A stretch of 64,000 nt of DNA from an uncultured Bacteroidales bacterium (GCA_902800305.1 CADCDP010000001.1:180971-244970); one strand, 5' to 3'. Counted from the first letter of the stretch, positions 44,438 through 53,781 are shown. Numbers and translations: made by a program. The notes: generated from the sequence alone by a model not told the origin.

Positions 44438-44463
44438 ATATTATAATATGTGTAGGTTTGTCT

Positions 44464-45492
44464 TTATTTCACAGGGTCAAAATCATCTTCCAGCTCTTTC
44501 TTGTTTTTAGGCTCATAGATGACTTTGTTGGCTCCACTGGTGATATAGACATATTCGGGATGCTCCTTCGCAAAGTTGTCCACATAGCGGATGCGCTTCT
44601 GGTCGTAAAGCTCACTCACGGCAATGAGGATGCCTGTTTCTTCCACGTCGCCAAAGCCATAGTTGATGGCGGTACCGAACATCTTCATGGTGGGTGACAA
44701 CCCCATGTAGGCATTGACTAATGGGGGGATGTTGTAGCCAAGGGCACGAACCTCGCGGTTAAGTATCTTGTAGTCTTCCTTAAAAGTGTCTTCGCAGAAA
44801 AGCTCTTCGAACTCCTTGGGGTCGTGTTCCAATTCAAGGGGCTTGGTGGGTATGACCAAGTTTTCCTTGTCGCCGAAATGCTTGCGAAGGAAGTAGAGAA
44901 TCATGTCACGCCCCTTGCGATTGTAGCTGGGATACATGGTCATCTTGCCGAAGAAGTATTTGCAGTTAGGCATGATGACAGCCAGTGCACCGAGACCGTC
45001 CCACAAGTTGTCGAGGGCGAAAATGGATTTGTTGTCGGAACGGGTGGATTGGTATTCAAGCGTAACGAACGAACGGCCTAACTCGATGGTGTAGGGCAAG
45101 TATTCCTGAATGAAGCGTTCGGAGAAGTGGAACATGTGGCTGGTGGCAAGGATGGGCTGCCCTTTGTCGTCGAAACGGATATCGGGACCCAGAATATATC
45201 GGTAGCCACCAATAATCTCTTGTGCTTCGGGATTCCATACGATGAGCTGTTTGTATGGGTTGTCCATGGTGTCAAACTTATCCAGATCGCAATCTAAACC
45301 AGTGCCACCACCTGCAGCGCGGAACGCTATCTCGCGCAATCGACCTATTTCACGCACAACATTGGGTGAGTCTTGCCAAGTGATGACATAGACTTCATTG
45401 TTGCTCTTGTTCGTCATGCGCAAGCGCTTTTCTTCTGTCAATTCTGCTTTCAGCACCTCTTTGGGGATGGGTGCAATAATTTCTGCTTCCAT
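44464..45492 (-). CDS. glsB: N-acyltransferase of glycine lipid synthesis
   Basis: A 342-residue GNAT-type (OlsB/hemolysin-like) acyltransferase that would place a beta-hydroxy fatty acid on glycine, the first step of glycine lipid synthesis described in Bacteroides thetaiotaomicron. Visible blocks are VREIGRLREIAFRAAGGGTG, IGGYRYILG, TIELGRSFVTLEYQSTRSDN and GLSPTMKMFGTAINYGFGDV. The length and order match the Bacteroides enzyme. It lies 41 bases downstream of glsA. A terminator follows. The gene name rests on remembered similarity, not a search. Confidence 0.88.
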   Translation of the reverse strand: MEAEIIAPIPKEVLKAELTEEKRLRMTNKSNNEVYVITWQDSPNVVREIGRLREIAFRAAGGGTGLDCDLDKFDTMDNPYKQLIVWNPEAQEIIGGYRYILGPDIRFDDKGQPILATSHMFHFSERFIQEYLPYTIELGRSFVTLEYQSTRSDNKSIFALDNLWDGLGALAVIMPNCKYFFGKMTMYPSYNRKGRDMILYFLRKHFGDKENLVIPTKPLELEHDPKEFEELFCEDTFKEDYKILNREVRALGYNIPPLVNAYMGLSPTMKMFGTAINYGFGDVEETGILIAVSELYDQKRIRYVDNFAKEHPEYVYITSGANKVIYEPKNKKELEDDFDPVK

Positions 45493-45533
45493 GATCTGAT
45501 ATCGTTAATCTCTTTCTGATATAGAGTTTCTTG

Positions 45534-46403
45534 TTATCGTTCTAATGCGTAAACTTTTTCCTTCACCCACTGTGCCCATTCTGTCGCGCTTTTTGAATGG
45601 TCGAATGTCTGCCACGGGATGGGTTCACCGAATGTGACCGTGAAGGTTTTTCCTTGATTTTTGTACATTTCATCGGCCAAATAGAGCATGGCGAAGTTGA
45701 ATTTGATGTGCAGACGCTTACACCAACGGGCGATGTTGTAGAAGCGGTCGGAGTTCTGTCCCGAGAAGTGGACAGGAATCACGTCGCGCTGGTACTGGAC
45801 GGATTTAGTGATGAAGGTCTTTTTCCATTCAATGTCTCGGATGACATCGTCTTCTCCCTTTCTGGAACATAATCCAGCGGGGAACATCACCACGTTTTTG
45901 GGCGACTGGAATGCGGCTTCCACCATCTTCGGAAAATTGCGACTGTTGCGTCCTGTTTTATTGATAGGTACACAAAGTGGGGCAAGTCCCTTAAAATTCA
46001 TCAAAATATCGTTTACAAGGTAAACCATCTGGCTATTGTATTTATGGCAGATGATAGAACCTAAAGCGATACCATCTTGTCCTCCGAGGGGATGGTTGCT
46101 TACGATGGTGAAGTAGCGGCCATTTTCATTATTTGGCAGAGCATCCAGCCCTTCTTGAATCTTTCCACCGATGTTTGTCTGTACCTTCGTTTTGCAATGT
46201 AGATAGTTGAGACAGCCATCCAACCATTCCACTCCAATCTGCCCTTTCCCCTCTCCACAAAGGTGGACGTTCATCCAATCTTGGTGGATGATGTTCTTCA
46301 ACCACGTAACGAGGAAACCTGGAACAAACTTGGCTTTATCGCCCAGCTTATCCTTCAACACTTTATCGATGTCAACCTTAAATTCTTCTTCTTCTATATT
46401 CAT
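45534..46403 (-). CDS. glsA: O-acyltransferase of glycine lipid synthesis (PlsC-like)
   Basis: A 289-residue membrane-associated PlsC-like acyltransferase. It has IVSNHPLGGQDGIALGS (the NHx4D motif as NHPLGGQD), FKGLAPLCVPINKTGRN and MFPAGLCSRKGEDDVI (the FPEG-like block), and VIPVHFSGQNSDRFYNIA. With GlsB it would add the second fatty acid to make the diacylated glycine lipid found in the outer membrane of Bacteroidetes. It is first in the two-gene unit and diverges from the polysaccharide export gene. Confidence 0.88.
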   Translation of the reverse strand: MNIEEEEFKVDIDKVLKDKLGDKAKFVPGFLVTWLKNIIHQDWMNVHLCGEGKGQIGVEWLDGCLNYLHCKTKVQTNIGGKIQEGLDALPNNENGRYFTIVSNHPLGGQDGIALGSIICHKYNSQMVYLVNDILMNFKGLAPLCVPINKTGRNSRNFPKMVEAAFQSPKNVVMFPAGLCSRKGEDDVIRDIEWKKTFITKSVQYQRDVIPVHFSGQNSDRFYNIARWCKRLHIKFNFAMLYLADEMYKNQGKTFTVTFGEPIPWQTFDHSKSATEWAQWVKEKVYALER

Positions 46404-46422
46404 GGAAAATGGAAATGTGATG

Positions 46423-46430
46423 CAAAATTA
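46423..46430 (-). promoter_or_regulatory. -7 promoter box of glsA
   Basis: TAATTTTG on the minus strand, 20 bases upstream of the ATG. No TTTG lies at the -33 distance. Confidence 0.6.
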
Positions 46431-46494
46431 TTAAATCTTTTTCGTTTTTTAATAAAAAATGTCAATTTTTAATTCTTTTCGTGGAAAAAAGTAG

Positions 46495-46502
46495 TAACTT
46501 TG
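46495..46502 (+). promoter_or_regulatory. -7 promoter box of the export cassette
   Basis: TAACTTTG followed by CAG, 73 bases before the first ATG of the cassette. Confidence 0.65.
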
Positions 46503-46574
46503 CAGCCACAAATGGTAATATGCGCCACAATTAAGAGCTAATTATGGCGTAAAGGTATAAATTTTAAAAAGACA

Positions 46575-47372
46575 ATGAAGAAAATTTTATTCTTGCTTTC
46601 GGCCACGATGCTTTTGCTTAGCTCATGTGGCTCTATTCATGATTTCAGCTATTTTCAAGATACAATGGCTGGTGATGTGAATCATATTGCTAATGCGGCT
46701 CAAGCGGTAAAAATTAAACCATACGATAAAATTTCGATTATGGTGACATGCAAGGATCCGCAGCTTTCTGCTATTTACAATCTTGTGTCGTCTTACAATC
46801 GTTTGGGACAGAATAGCGTAAGTGCAGGTACTGGGTATGTTTCTTTTTATACGGTAGATGAACAAGGTGATGTGGATTTCCCTATCCTTGGAAAGATTCA
46901 TGTGGACGGTTTGACAAGAACTGAGGTTGCAGAAACGGTGAAGAACAAGTTGACAACAGCAGAACAAGGTGTAAAGGATGCTACAGTGACGGTTGAATTT
47001 GCTAACTTGCATGTCAGTGTGCTGGGTGAAGTGAAGTCTCCTGGCTACATCTCGATTGACAAAGACCAGTTTACGTTGCTTGATGCCATCGCCCGTGCTG
47101 GTGACCTTACCCAGTATGGTAATAGAAAGAACGTGAAAGTGTTCCGTAAGTCTGGCTCATCGCAGCAGACCTACGAGGTGGACTTGACAAAGTTTAATGA
47201 AGTTTGTTCTTCGCCTGTTTATATGTTGCAACAGGATGACATTATTTATGTTGACCCCAACAAGGTGAGAGCACGCCAAAGTACGGCTACTGGCAATACG
47301 CTTCTGACTCCGTCGTTCTGGATGTCGGCATTGTCTTTCGCCATGTCGGTGGCTGTATTTGTGACAAGGTAA
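46575..47372 (+). CDS. Polysaccharide biosynthesis/export lipoprotein (Wza-like)
   Basis: A 265-residue outer-membrane lipoprotein; the lipobox is LLSSC with Cys18. The Poly_export domain (about 35-130) has KIKPYDKISIMVTCKDPQLS and DEQGDVDFPILGKIHVDGLT. An SLBB-like segment follows (NLHVSVLGEVKSPGYISIDK). A C-terminal helix (about 243-262) could be the membrane-spanning part, as in short Bacteroidetes Wza proteins. It would form the exit channel for a capsule or exopolysaccharide and lies 38 bases before the Wzc-like gene. Confidence 0.93.
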   Translation: MKKILFLLSATMLLLSSCGSIHDFSYFQDTMAGDVNHIANAAQAVKIKPYDKISIMVTCKDPQLSAIYNLVSSYNRLGQNSVSAGTGYVSFYTVDEQGDVDFPILGKIHVDGLTRTEVAETVKNKLTTAEQGVKDATVTVEFANLHVSVLGEVKSPGYISIDKDQFTLLDAIARAGDLTQYGNRKNVKVFRKSGSSQQTYEVDLTKFNEVCSSPVYMLQQDDIIYVDPNKVRARQSTATGNTLLTPSFWMSALSFAMSVAVFVTR

Positions 47373-47410
47373 AAAAGTGTAAAAACTATTAGCTTATAGG
47401 TCTATTTGGT

Positions 47411-49897
47411 ATGGCAGAAGAAATCATTGTAAATCCTGTGGAGCAGGAGGAAGAAGGTTTGAGTTTTATGGACATCCTTTCCCTTTGTATTGGGAAGTGG
47501 TATTGGATTGTCGCCTCTTTGGTCATTTGTTTAATTGTGGCATTCTTGTATGTTAAAGTGACGCCACCGACTTATCTGCGTACAGCATCGATTCTGATTA
47601 AGGAGAATCAGAATGGTAAACCTTCCAGTATGGATCAGTTGTCAGAAATTGGCATCGTCAACACCACGACGAATGTCAATAACGAAATAATCACCATTAA
47701 GTCTCCTGCCATTGTCTTGGGCGTGGTGCAGCGTTTGGGAATGGATGTGAACTACTATGTGGATGGAACTTTTTACCGCAAGCTGCTTTATGGTACCAAT
47801 CTTCCGTTCCAGATTGATTTCTTAGATGCGGATGAGAAATTCGTGACGGGTCTCCTATCTGTGAAAGATGACCAGTTCAAGCTGGATGTGCAGACACTGG
47901 ATGGTGAACCATGTGAATATGTGGTGAAGGGAAATCTGAAAGATACAGTTGAAACGTCGTTGGGACGAGTGTATGTAACCAACAACCCTGTTTATCTCCC
48001 ATTGTATGAGCCTATTACGGAGGTGGAGATTGAGAAAAGAACGTTACATTCTACGGTGGAGCGTTGTGTGAACCGCGTGAGTGTGGAGTTGCAGGATAAG
48101 AACGCTTCCGTGATAGACATTGCTTACGATGATGTGTCTATCCAACGTGCTGAAGACTTTGTGAACATGATGATTCAGGTATATAACGAGAACTGGGTGA
48201 AGGAAAAGAACCAGATTTCGGTGAGCACATCTCAGTTTATCGATGAACGTCTTCAAGTGATTGAGAAGGAACTGGGTTCTGTGGATAGCGATATATCTTC
48301 TTATAAGAGTAGTAACCGTATCTCGGACGTGGCACAGGCTTCGGGTGTTTATTTCTCGAAATCGACTGATACGGGTGACCAGTTGCTTGACTTGAATAAC
48401 CGTAGAGCGATGGCCAATTATGTTCGTCAGCAACTGAACAACCAGTTGGCTAAAAACCAATTGCTGCCTGCTAACTCGGGTATCGAGAATCAGAGTATCG
48501 AACGACAAATTGCAGAATATAATACGCAATTGCTCCAGCGTAATAATCTTGCTGCCAACAGCAATGAACAAAACCCGCTTGTGGTGGAAAAAGACCAGAA
48601 CTTATCACAGATGCGACAAACTATCAAGGCTTCTCTTGATAACTATGTTTATACGCTGGATAGCCAGATTCGGACGCTGGAACACAAGGAAGCACGTTCT
48701 AACACTCAGTTGGAAGCCAGTCCTACGCAGGCAAAATATATCCTTTCTGTAGAGCGTCAGCAGAAGGTGAAGGAATCTCTTTATCTCTTCCTCCTGCAGA
48801 AGCGTGAGGAAAATGAGATTAGTCAAGCCTTTACCGCATACAACACACGTATCATCAATGCGGCAGACGGTTCCTACTGGCCTGTGACACCTAACAAGAA
48901 GAAGATTTTCTTGATTGCTTTTGCTATTGGTTTGGCCGTCCCAATTGGTTTGATTTATCTTCTTGAGGTTTCTAACACACGTGTTCGTGGTCGGAAGGAC
49001 ATCGAAAATATGGTTGTGCCATATATTGGTGAGATTCCACTTGCTATCAAGAGAAAGAAGTCGAGTCTCTCATTCTTGGCTGAACTGTTCGAGAAATTTA
49101 AGCCAGCAAAGAAGAAGGCTAAGGACAAGGAAGAGGAAGTGCGGCAGCTGGTGGTGAAAGACAAGAGCCGTAACTATATCAATGAGGCGTTCCGTGTGGT
49201 GCGTACCAACCTTGAGTTTATGCTTGGTAAGACAGGCGAAAAGGTGGTGATGACTTCATCGCTCAACCCAGGTTCCGGTAAGACTTTCCTCGGTATGAAC
49301 CTTGCTGTAAGTTATGCTATCAAGGGCAAGAAGACTTGTATTGTTGACCTTGACCTTCGTAAGGCATCCTTGAGTGCATACGTGGGAAGCCCCAAAAAGG
49401 GTGTGTCGAACTACCTGAATGGCGAGGTGGAGGATTACCATGACATCATTGTTCGTGGCACTGTGCGTGAGGGACTTGATGTGGTTCCATGTGGAAAGTT
49501 CCCTCCCAACCCAGCCGAGCTTCTTTATAGCCCTCGTTTGGAGAAGATGATTAACGCGATGCGTGAAGAGTACGACTATGTGTTCCTGGATTGTCCGCCA
49601 GCCGAAATGCTTGCCGACTCGTCCATCATCAACAACTACGTCGATTTGACGCTCTTCGTTATCCGTGCAGGGCTGTTGGAGCGCTCCATGCTTCCGAAGA
49701 TAGACACCATGTACAAGGAAAAGAAGTATCGGAACATGGCTACTATTCTGAACGGAACTGTGGCAGGTCATGGCTACGGATACCATAAATATGGCTACTA
49801 CAGCAAGTATGGCTACGGTTATGGTTACGGCTATGGTTATGGCAAGGGCTATGGAAGCACCTACGGTAACACTTCCAACGATGACGATGAAGAGTAG
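47411..49897 (+). CDS. Wzc-like polysaccharide co-polymerase and tyrosine autokinase
   Basis: An 828-residue inner-membrane protein. A Wzz domain with two membrane helices (about 32-52 and 496-518) encloses a periplasmic coiled-coil region with GNVR-like features. The cytoplasmic BY-kinase domain has Walker A SLNPGSGKT (Lys624), Walker A' IVDLDLRKA and Walker B YVFLDCPP. The C-terminal tail from about residue 780 is a Tyr/Gly-rich stretch (KYGYGYGYGYGYGKGYG) ending in NDDDEE, the likely autophosphorylation cluster. It controls chain length and export. The phosphatase gene follows 28 bases downstream. Confidence 0.94.
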   Translation: MAEEIIVNPVEQEEEGLSFMDILSLCIGKWYWIVASLVICLIVAFLYVKVTPPTYLRTASILIKENQNGKPSSMDQLSEIGIVNTTTNVNNEIITIKSPAIVLGVVQRLGMDVNYYVDGTFYRKLLYGTNLPFQIDFLDADEKFVTGLLSVKDDQFKLDVQTLDGEPCEYVVKGNLKDTVETSLGRVYVTNNPVYLPLYEPITEVEIEKRTLHSTVERCVNRVSVELQDKNASVIDIAYDDVSIQRAEDFVNMMIQVYNENWVKEKNQISVSTSQFIDERLQVIEKELGSVDSDISSYKSSNRISDVAQASGVYFSKSTDTGDQLLDLNNRRAMANYVRQQLNNQLAKNQLLPANSGIENQSIERQIAEYNTQLLQRNNLAANSNEQNPLVVEKDQNLSQMRQTIKASLDNYVYTLDSQIRTLEHKEARSNTQLEASPTQAKYILSVERQQKVKESLYLFLLQKREENEISQAFTAYNTRIINAADGSYWPVTPNKKKIFLIAFAIGLAVPIGLIYLLEVSNTRVRGRKDIENMVVPYIGEIPLAIKRKKSSLSFLAELFEKFKPAKKKAKDKEEEVRQLVVKDKSRNYINEAFRVVRTNLEFMLGKTGEKVVMTSSLNPGSGKTFLGMNLAVSYAIKGKKTCIVDLDLRKASLSAYVGSPKKGVSNYLNGEVEDYHDIIVRGTVREGLDVVPCGKFPPNPAELLYSPRLEKMINAMREEYDYVFLDCPPAEMLADSSIINNYVDLTLFVIRAGLLERSMLPKIDTMYKEKKYRNMATILNGTVAGHGYGYHKYGYYSKYGYGYGYGYGYGKGYGSTYGNTSNDDDEE

Positions 49898-49925
49898 TCT
49901 TATATTATAAATAATGTTGTAGCTT

Positions 49926-50645
49926 ATGCTTTTCTTCAATACAAAAAAGAGACTGATTGACACGGGCGTCTTAAAGGGTGCCACCGATTGGCATAGCCAT
50001 ATCTTGCCAGGCGTTGACGATGGTGTCCATGATATGGCCGAGTCTCTGGATGTATTGGGCTATTATGAAGAAATCGGTATCAGTGAGGTTTGGCTTACTC
50101 CGCACATCATGGAGGACATGCCTAACACACCCGAAGAACTTCGTGCTCGCTATGAAGAATTGCTAAAAGAATACAAAGGCCCTATCAAACTCAATCTGGC
50201 AGCAGAAAACATGTTGGACAATCTCTTTGACGACCGTTTTGCCAAAAGGAACTTGTTGCCGATTGGGCCTAAAGGTGACCATTTGTTGGTTGAGACATCC
50301 TATTTTCAACCTCCGATGGATCTTTATGGAATCTTGAAGCGCATTAAGGAGGCGGGCTATCAGCCCATCCTTGCCCATCCAGAGCGTTATCGTTATATGG
50401 AAGATAAGGATTACGACTATCTATATTCAACGAAGGTAAAGTTGCAGCTGAATCTTATCTCTTTGGCAGGTGGCTATGGAAAGCCTGCACAGGATCGGGC
50501 ACAAGCGCTTTTGCAGAAAGGCTATTACAGCTTCTTCGGTTCCGATCTTCATCATCTGGCTTATTTTAAAGATGCCATCATGGGAAAATCCTTAAAGAAA
50601 GAAGCGGCTGAACGTCTTCTTGGCATACAAAATTTCATCACGTAA
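49926..50645 (+). CDS. Tyrosine-protein phosphatase, PHP type (CpsB/YwqE-like)
   Basis: A 239-residue metal-dependent phosphatase of the PHP fold. It has TDWHSHILPGVDDG (His23, His25, Asp31 and Asp32), TPHIMEDMPNTP, ILAHPERYRYM and GSDLHHLAY, the usual metal-binding blocks. It would dephosphorylate the tyrosine cluster of the Wzc-like protein. It is the last gene of the three-gene cassette and is followed by a terminator. Confidence 0.93.
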   Translation: MLFFNTKKRLIDTGVLKGATDWHSHILPGVDDGVHDMAESLDVLGYYEEIGISEVWLTPHIMEDMPNTPEELRARYEELLKEYKGPIKLNLAAENMLDNLFDDRFAKRNLLPIGPKGDHLLVETSYFQPPMDLYGILKRIKEAGYQPILAHPERYRYMEDKDYDYLYSTKVKLQLNLISLAGGYGKPAQDRAQALLQKGYYSFFGSDLHHLAYFKDAIMGKSLKKEAAERLLGIQNFIT

Positions 50646-50662
50646 CAAGAACGGACATTAGC

Positions 50663-50698
50663 AAACAGGAGGGTGAGTCTTCATCCTCCTGTTTTTTT
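50663..50698 (+). terminator. Terminator of the export cassette
   Basis: Arms AAACAGGAGG and CCTCCTGTTT followed by TTTT. The A-rich flank suggests it could also serve the convergent wbqC-like gene. Confidence 0.85.
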
Positions 50699-50767
50699 GT
50701 CTTGTTTTTTATCTGGTTCTCTGTTTTGTTTTCTTGGGGATGCGCAGTCCAATAGTCCGCAATAGGT

Positions 50768-51331
50768 TCAGAGTAGGAGGATGCTTTCGTTCCCCATATT
50801 GAAAAGGAGGTCGATGATGGAGAGGTCGGGGAGAAAGCCGTGTTTGTGGGCAAAGACTTGGTAGTAAGGAGTGTGGATAGCTTGGTGTGAGGGTTGAGTA
50901 ATACCCTGATAGGTATCCGTCCGTTGGATGGAGGGGTGAAGGTCTAACAGTTCACAGCACTGGTGGATGAGGGCTTCGTTGAAGTCGATGAGGAAGGTCC
51001 AAGGACGTTCGTAGAAAGGACGGAAATCGTCTTGCAGGTATTCGAAGAAGGGAGAGTTGTAGTAGCTGGTTTCCAGTGCGTACCAATGTTGGCGTTGCCA
51101 ATCGGTGTGGGTACTGATTCGTACATCCTTCATCAAGCAATGGCCGCCACGGAAGGTGCTGCGGTCGATGGGGATAGAGAGATGGAGAGGACCGTTAGGC
51201 GAGTCGATGGTGCAGCGATTGCGGAGGGTCTGTTTGGGGTAGTTCTCGTACTGTTCAATGAAAATTGGTTCGCCTCGACGTAGGGAGGCGAACCAACTTA
51301 TAGGGGGTAAATATGCGCTGGGGAGAACCAT
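50768..51331 (-). CDS. WbqC family protein
   Basis: A 187-residue protein beginning MVLPSAYLPPISWFASLRRG, with PIFIEQYENYPKQTLRNRCT, GPLHLSIPIDR, and ETSYYNSPFFEYLQDDFRPF further on. This is the WbqC pattern, a family named from O-antigen clusters whose reaction is not established. Here it is four bases downstream of lepB in a dapB-lepB-wbqC-like order seen across Bacteroidales. The start is the ATG just after the lepB stop; an upstream extension would lie inside lepB. Confidence 0.87.
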   Translation of the reverse strand: MVLPSAYLPPISWFASLRRGEPIFIEQYENYPKQTLRNRCTIDSPNGPLHLSIPIDRSTFRGGHCLMKDVRISTHTDWQRQHWYALETSYYNSPFFEYLQDDFRPFYERPWTFLIDFNEALIHQCCELLDLHPSIQRTDTYQGITQPSHQAIHTPYYQVFAHKHGFLPDLSIIDLLFNMGNESILLL

Positions 51332-51335
51332 GTTT

Positions 51336-52859
51336 TCACTTAATATTATCCACCCATGTGAACAAGCGGCTCCAACGCACACCGTGTGACTGGCCGTTTC
51401 GGTCGGTGATGAGGGAAAGCCAGATGAAGAGAGGCTTGCCCACTATGTGGTCTTCGGGCACGAAGCCCCAGTAGCGGCTGTCGGCGGAGTTGTGGCGGTT
51501 GTCACCCATCATCCAATAGTAGTCCATCTTGAATGTGTACTCGTTGGTTTGTTTCCCGTTGATGTAGATTTTTCCGTCTTTCACTTCAAGGCTGTTCTTC
51601 TCATAGACTCGGATAGGACGCTCGTAGATGGCCAGGTTGTCCAACGTCAGCTTGATACTCTGTCCCTTGGCAGGAATCCAGATGGGACCGTAGTTGTCGC
51701 GTGTCCAGCCATACTGGTGGTTGAGCGGATAAACCATGCCCCAGATGCTGTATTCCATCGGGTCATCTTCGTTGAAGAAATTATTGTCGATGACCTCCAC
51801 CACGCTGTCGCAAAACTCTTTGTTGGCTCTTAGAGCCTCTACAGCCATGTGGGTGAGAGGGATGCCTCGGTTACGGTCAAGAATCTTGTCGCGGTCTTCG
51901 TCGCTGATGTTCAGCTCGTCGCACATCTCGTCGGAGAGAATCTGGTTGTTGCGTGTATATACCTTATAATTGAACTGTGCGAAGGTCGGAGTCTCCTGCT
52001 TCTTACCGTCCACGTAGATAATTTTATCCTTGATTTGTAGCGTCTGGCCAGGCAATCCGACACAACGCTTCACGTAGTTCTCGCGGCGGTCAGCAGGACG
52101 TGAGGTGACGCTGCCATAGATGTTCGTCTTTGCTGCCACAATCTGCTTGCCAATGCGGTTGATTTCGTCATACACGGCTTGCTGCTCCTCTGTTTTTAGA
52201 CCTTTCATCATGGGAACCTCGTAGCCTTGTTCTGTCAATGCAATGCTTCCCTCTTGGTAACAAAGGGCGTAATAGTCGCCATTGTAGGACACAGCCACGG
52301 TGTCGCCAGCGGGATAGTTAAACACTACGATGTCTCCCTGCTCCACCTTCCCGAAGCCCTTCACACGGCGGTACTCCCACTGTGGCCATTCGATGTAAGA
52401 CTTGCAGCCTATCAGCGGCATGGTGTGTTGCGTGAGTGGCATCGTGAGCGGTGTCTGCGGGATGCGTGGCCCATAGCTCATCTTGCTCACCAAGAGGAAG
52501 TCGCCTGTCATCAGCGTCTTTTCCAGCGAAGACGACGGAATTTGGTAGTTCTGGAAGAAGAAGTTATTAACGAAATAGACAGCCACGAGGGCGAACACGA
52601 TGGCATCCACCCAGCTCATCAGGGTGCGTCCCAGGTCGCTCTCCAGTTCTTTCCACCACGTCCATTTGATTTTCTTACTAATGTAAACGTCGTAGATGAA
52701 GGGCAGCACAATAAGTCCCCACCATGACTTCACCCAATAGAGGAAAGCCAAGTAGCAAACCGTCGCCACACCAAACTTCACCCATTTTAATCCTGCCCAT
52801 TCGGGCTTATCGGCCTTCCCCGACCGTGCTTTCTTGAAATTTTTATAGTCGAATCCCAT
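51336..52859 (-). CDS. lepB: Signal peptidase I
   Basis: Membrane serine protease that removes signal peptides from Sec-exported proteins. The 507-residue protein has N-terminal helices (about 27-60 and 82-100), then the catalytic Ser111 in IPSSSLEKTLMTGDFLLVSK and the general base Lys264 in NYVKRCVGLPGQ. The third block, YYWMMGDNRHNSADSRYWG, is near the C-terminus. The insert between the catalytic Lys and the last block (about 280-430) is long, as in other Bacteroidetes LepB proteins. It lies between dapB and the wbqC-like gene. Confidence 0.96.
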   Translation of the reverse strand: MGFDYKNFKKARSGKADKPEWAGLKWVKFGVATVCYLAFLYWVKSWWGLIVLPFIYDVYISKKIKWTWWKELESDLGRTLMSWVDAIVFALVAVYFVNNFFFQNYQIPSSSLEKTLMTGDFLLVSKMSYGPRIPQTPLTMPLTQHTMPLIGCKSYIEWPQWEYRRVKGFGKVEQGDIVVFNYPAGDTVAVSYNGDYYALCYQEGSIALTEQGYEVPMMKGLKTEEQQAVYDEINRIGKQIVAAKTNIYGSVTSRPADRRENYVKRCVGLPGQTLQIKDKIIYVDGKKQETPTFAQFNYKVYTRNNQILSDEMCDELNISDEDRDKILDRNRGIPLTHMAVEALRANKEFCDSVVEVIDNNFFNEDDPMEYSIWGMVYPLNHQYGWTRDNYGPIWIPAKGQSIKLTLDNLAIYERPIRVYEKNSLEVKDGKIYINGKQTNEYTFKMDYYWMMGDNRHNSADSRYWGFVPEDHIVGKPLFIWLSLITDRNGQSHGVRWSRLFTWVDNIK

Positions 52860-52981
52860 AAAGACCCCTCCCCCGCCTCCCCTAAATGGGAGGAGTAGAA
52901 TGTTTGTGGGGGAGATTCTACATGATTGTTATATATAAAAAAGGAAACCACCCTCCCCCTTGGGGGAGTGAGGAGGGGGTC
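52860..52981. repeat. C/G-rich inverted repeat element
   Basis: Outer arms AAGACCCC plus CTCCCC on the left, and GGGGGAG plus GGGGGTCTT on the right. Inside are three hairpins: CTCCC-TAAATG-GGAG, GTAGAAT/ATTCTAC and CTCCCCC/GGGGGAG. Similar C-rich repeats are widespread in Bacteroidetes. It separates dapB from lepB within the same transcript. Confidence 0.75.
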
Positions 52982-53737
52982 TTAAAATTTGAACAAGTCG
53001 TCCGTACTGAGCAGTCCCTCGTGCTGGGCGGTAAACTCAGCAGCAATCACGGCTCCGAGTGCAAAGCCTTGGCGCGAATGTGCATCGTGTGTGATAGTGA
53101 TTTGGTCGGCCTCGCTGTTCCATGTAATCGAATGGATACCTGGCACTTCCCCACGACGCACCGAACTGATGGGCAACAAATCGGGAGCCACTTCGTCAGA
53201 GCCTTCCACCGTACCGTCTGGCTGTTGCAGGTAGCCCATCGTCCAGTCCTTCTTGCGGTCGAGCCGTTCCACAATCTGCTCAGCCAGCGTGATGCCCGTG
53301 CCCGACGGGTGGTCAAGTTTATGGATGTGGTGAGTTTCCACCTCCTTCACGTCATACTGCGAGAACTGGTTCATGATGCTGGCCAAGTACTTGTTCACGG
53401 CACTAAAGATGGCCACGCCAATCGAGTAGTTGCTGGCCCAGAAAAGCGTTTTGCCCTCCTCGTTGCAAGCACGGCGCACATCGTCACCATGCTCCTTCAG
53501 CCATCCCGTACTGCCACTCACCACCTTCACGCCAGCCTTCCAAGCCTTCAGATAATTGTCGTAGGCCGTCATGGGCGTGGTAAATTCGATGGCCACGTCA
53601 GCACTGGCAAAAGCTTCGCTCTCAAAATCTTCCTGATTGTCGATGTCAATGATGCTCACGATTTCGTGTCCACGGCTCAAGGCAATCTGCTCAATCATCT
53701 TGCCCATCTTGCCGTATCCTATCAATGCTATTTTCAT
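52982..53737 (-). CDS. dapB: 4-hydroxy-tetrahydrodipicolinate reductase
   Basis: NAD(P)H-dependent step of diaminopimelate and lysine synthesis. The 251-residue protein starts MKIALIGYGKMGKMIEQIAL with the dinucleotide-binding GYGKMG. The catalytic block is VETHHIHKLDHPSGTGI, and SVRRGEVPGIHSITWNSEAD follows. A 19-codon upstream extension is ruled out by a -7 box at 53782-53789, close to the extended start. It is the first gene of the dapB-lepB unit; together with ddh in this window it supplies meso-diaminopimelate. Confidence 0.97.
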   Translation of the reverse strand: MKIALIGYGKMGKMIEQIALSRGHEIVSIIDIDNQEDFESEAFASADVAIEFTTPMTAYDNYLKAWKAGVKVVSGSTGWLKEHGDDVRRACNEEGKTLFWASNYSIGVAIFSAVNKYLASIMNQFSQYDVKEVETHHIHKLDHPSGTGITLAEQIVERLDRKKDWTMGYLQQPDGTVEGSDEVAPDLLPISSVRRGEVPGIHSITWNSEADQITITHDAHSRQGFALGAVIAAEFTAQHEGLLSTDDLFKF

Positions 53738-53781
53738 GTGTCTGATACTGAGTTTAAGTGCTAATATCCAAAAAAACTTTG

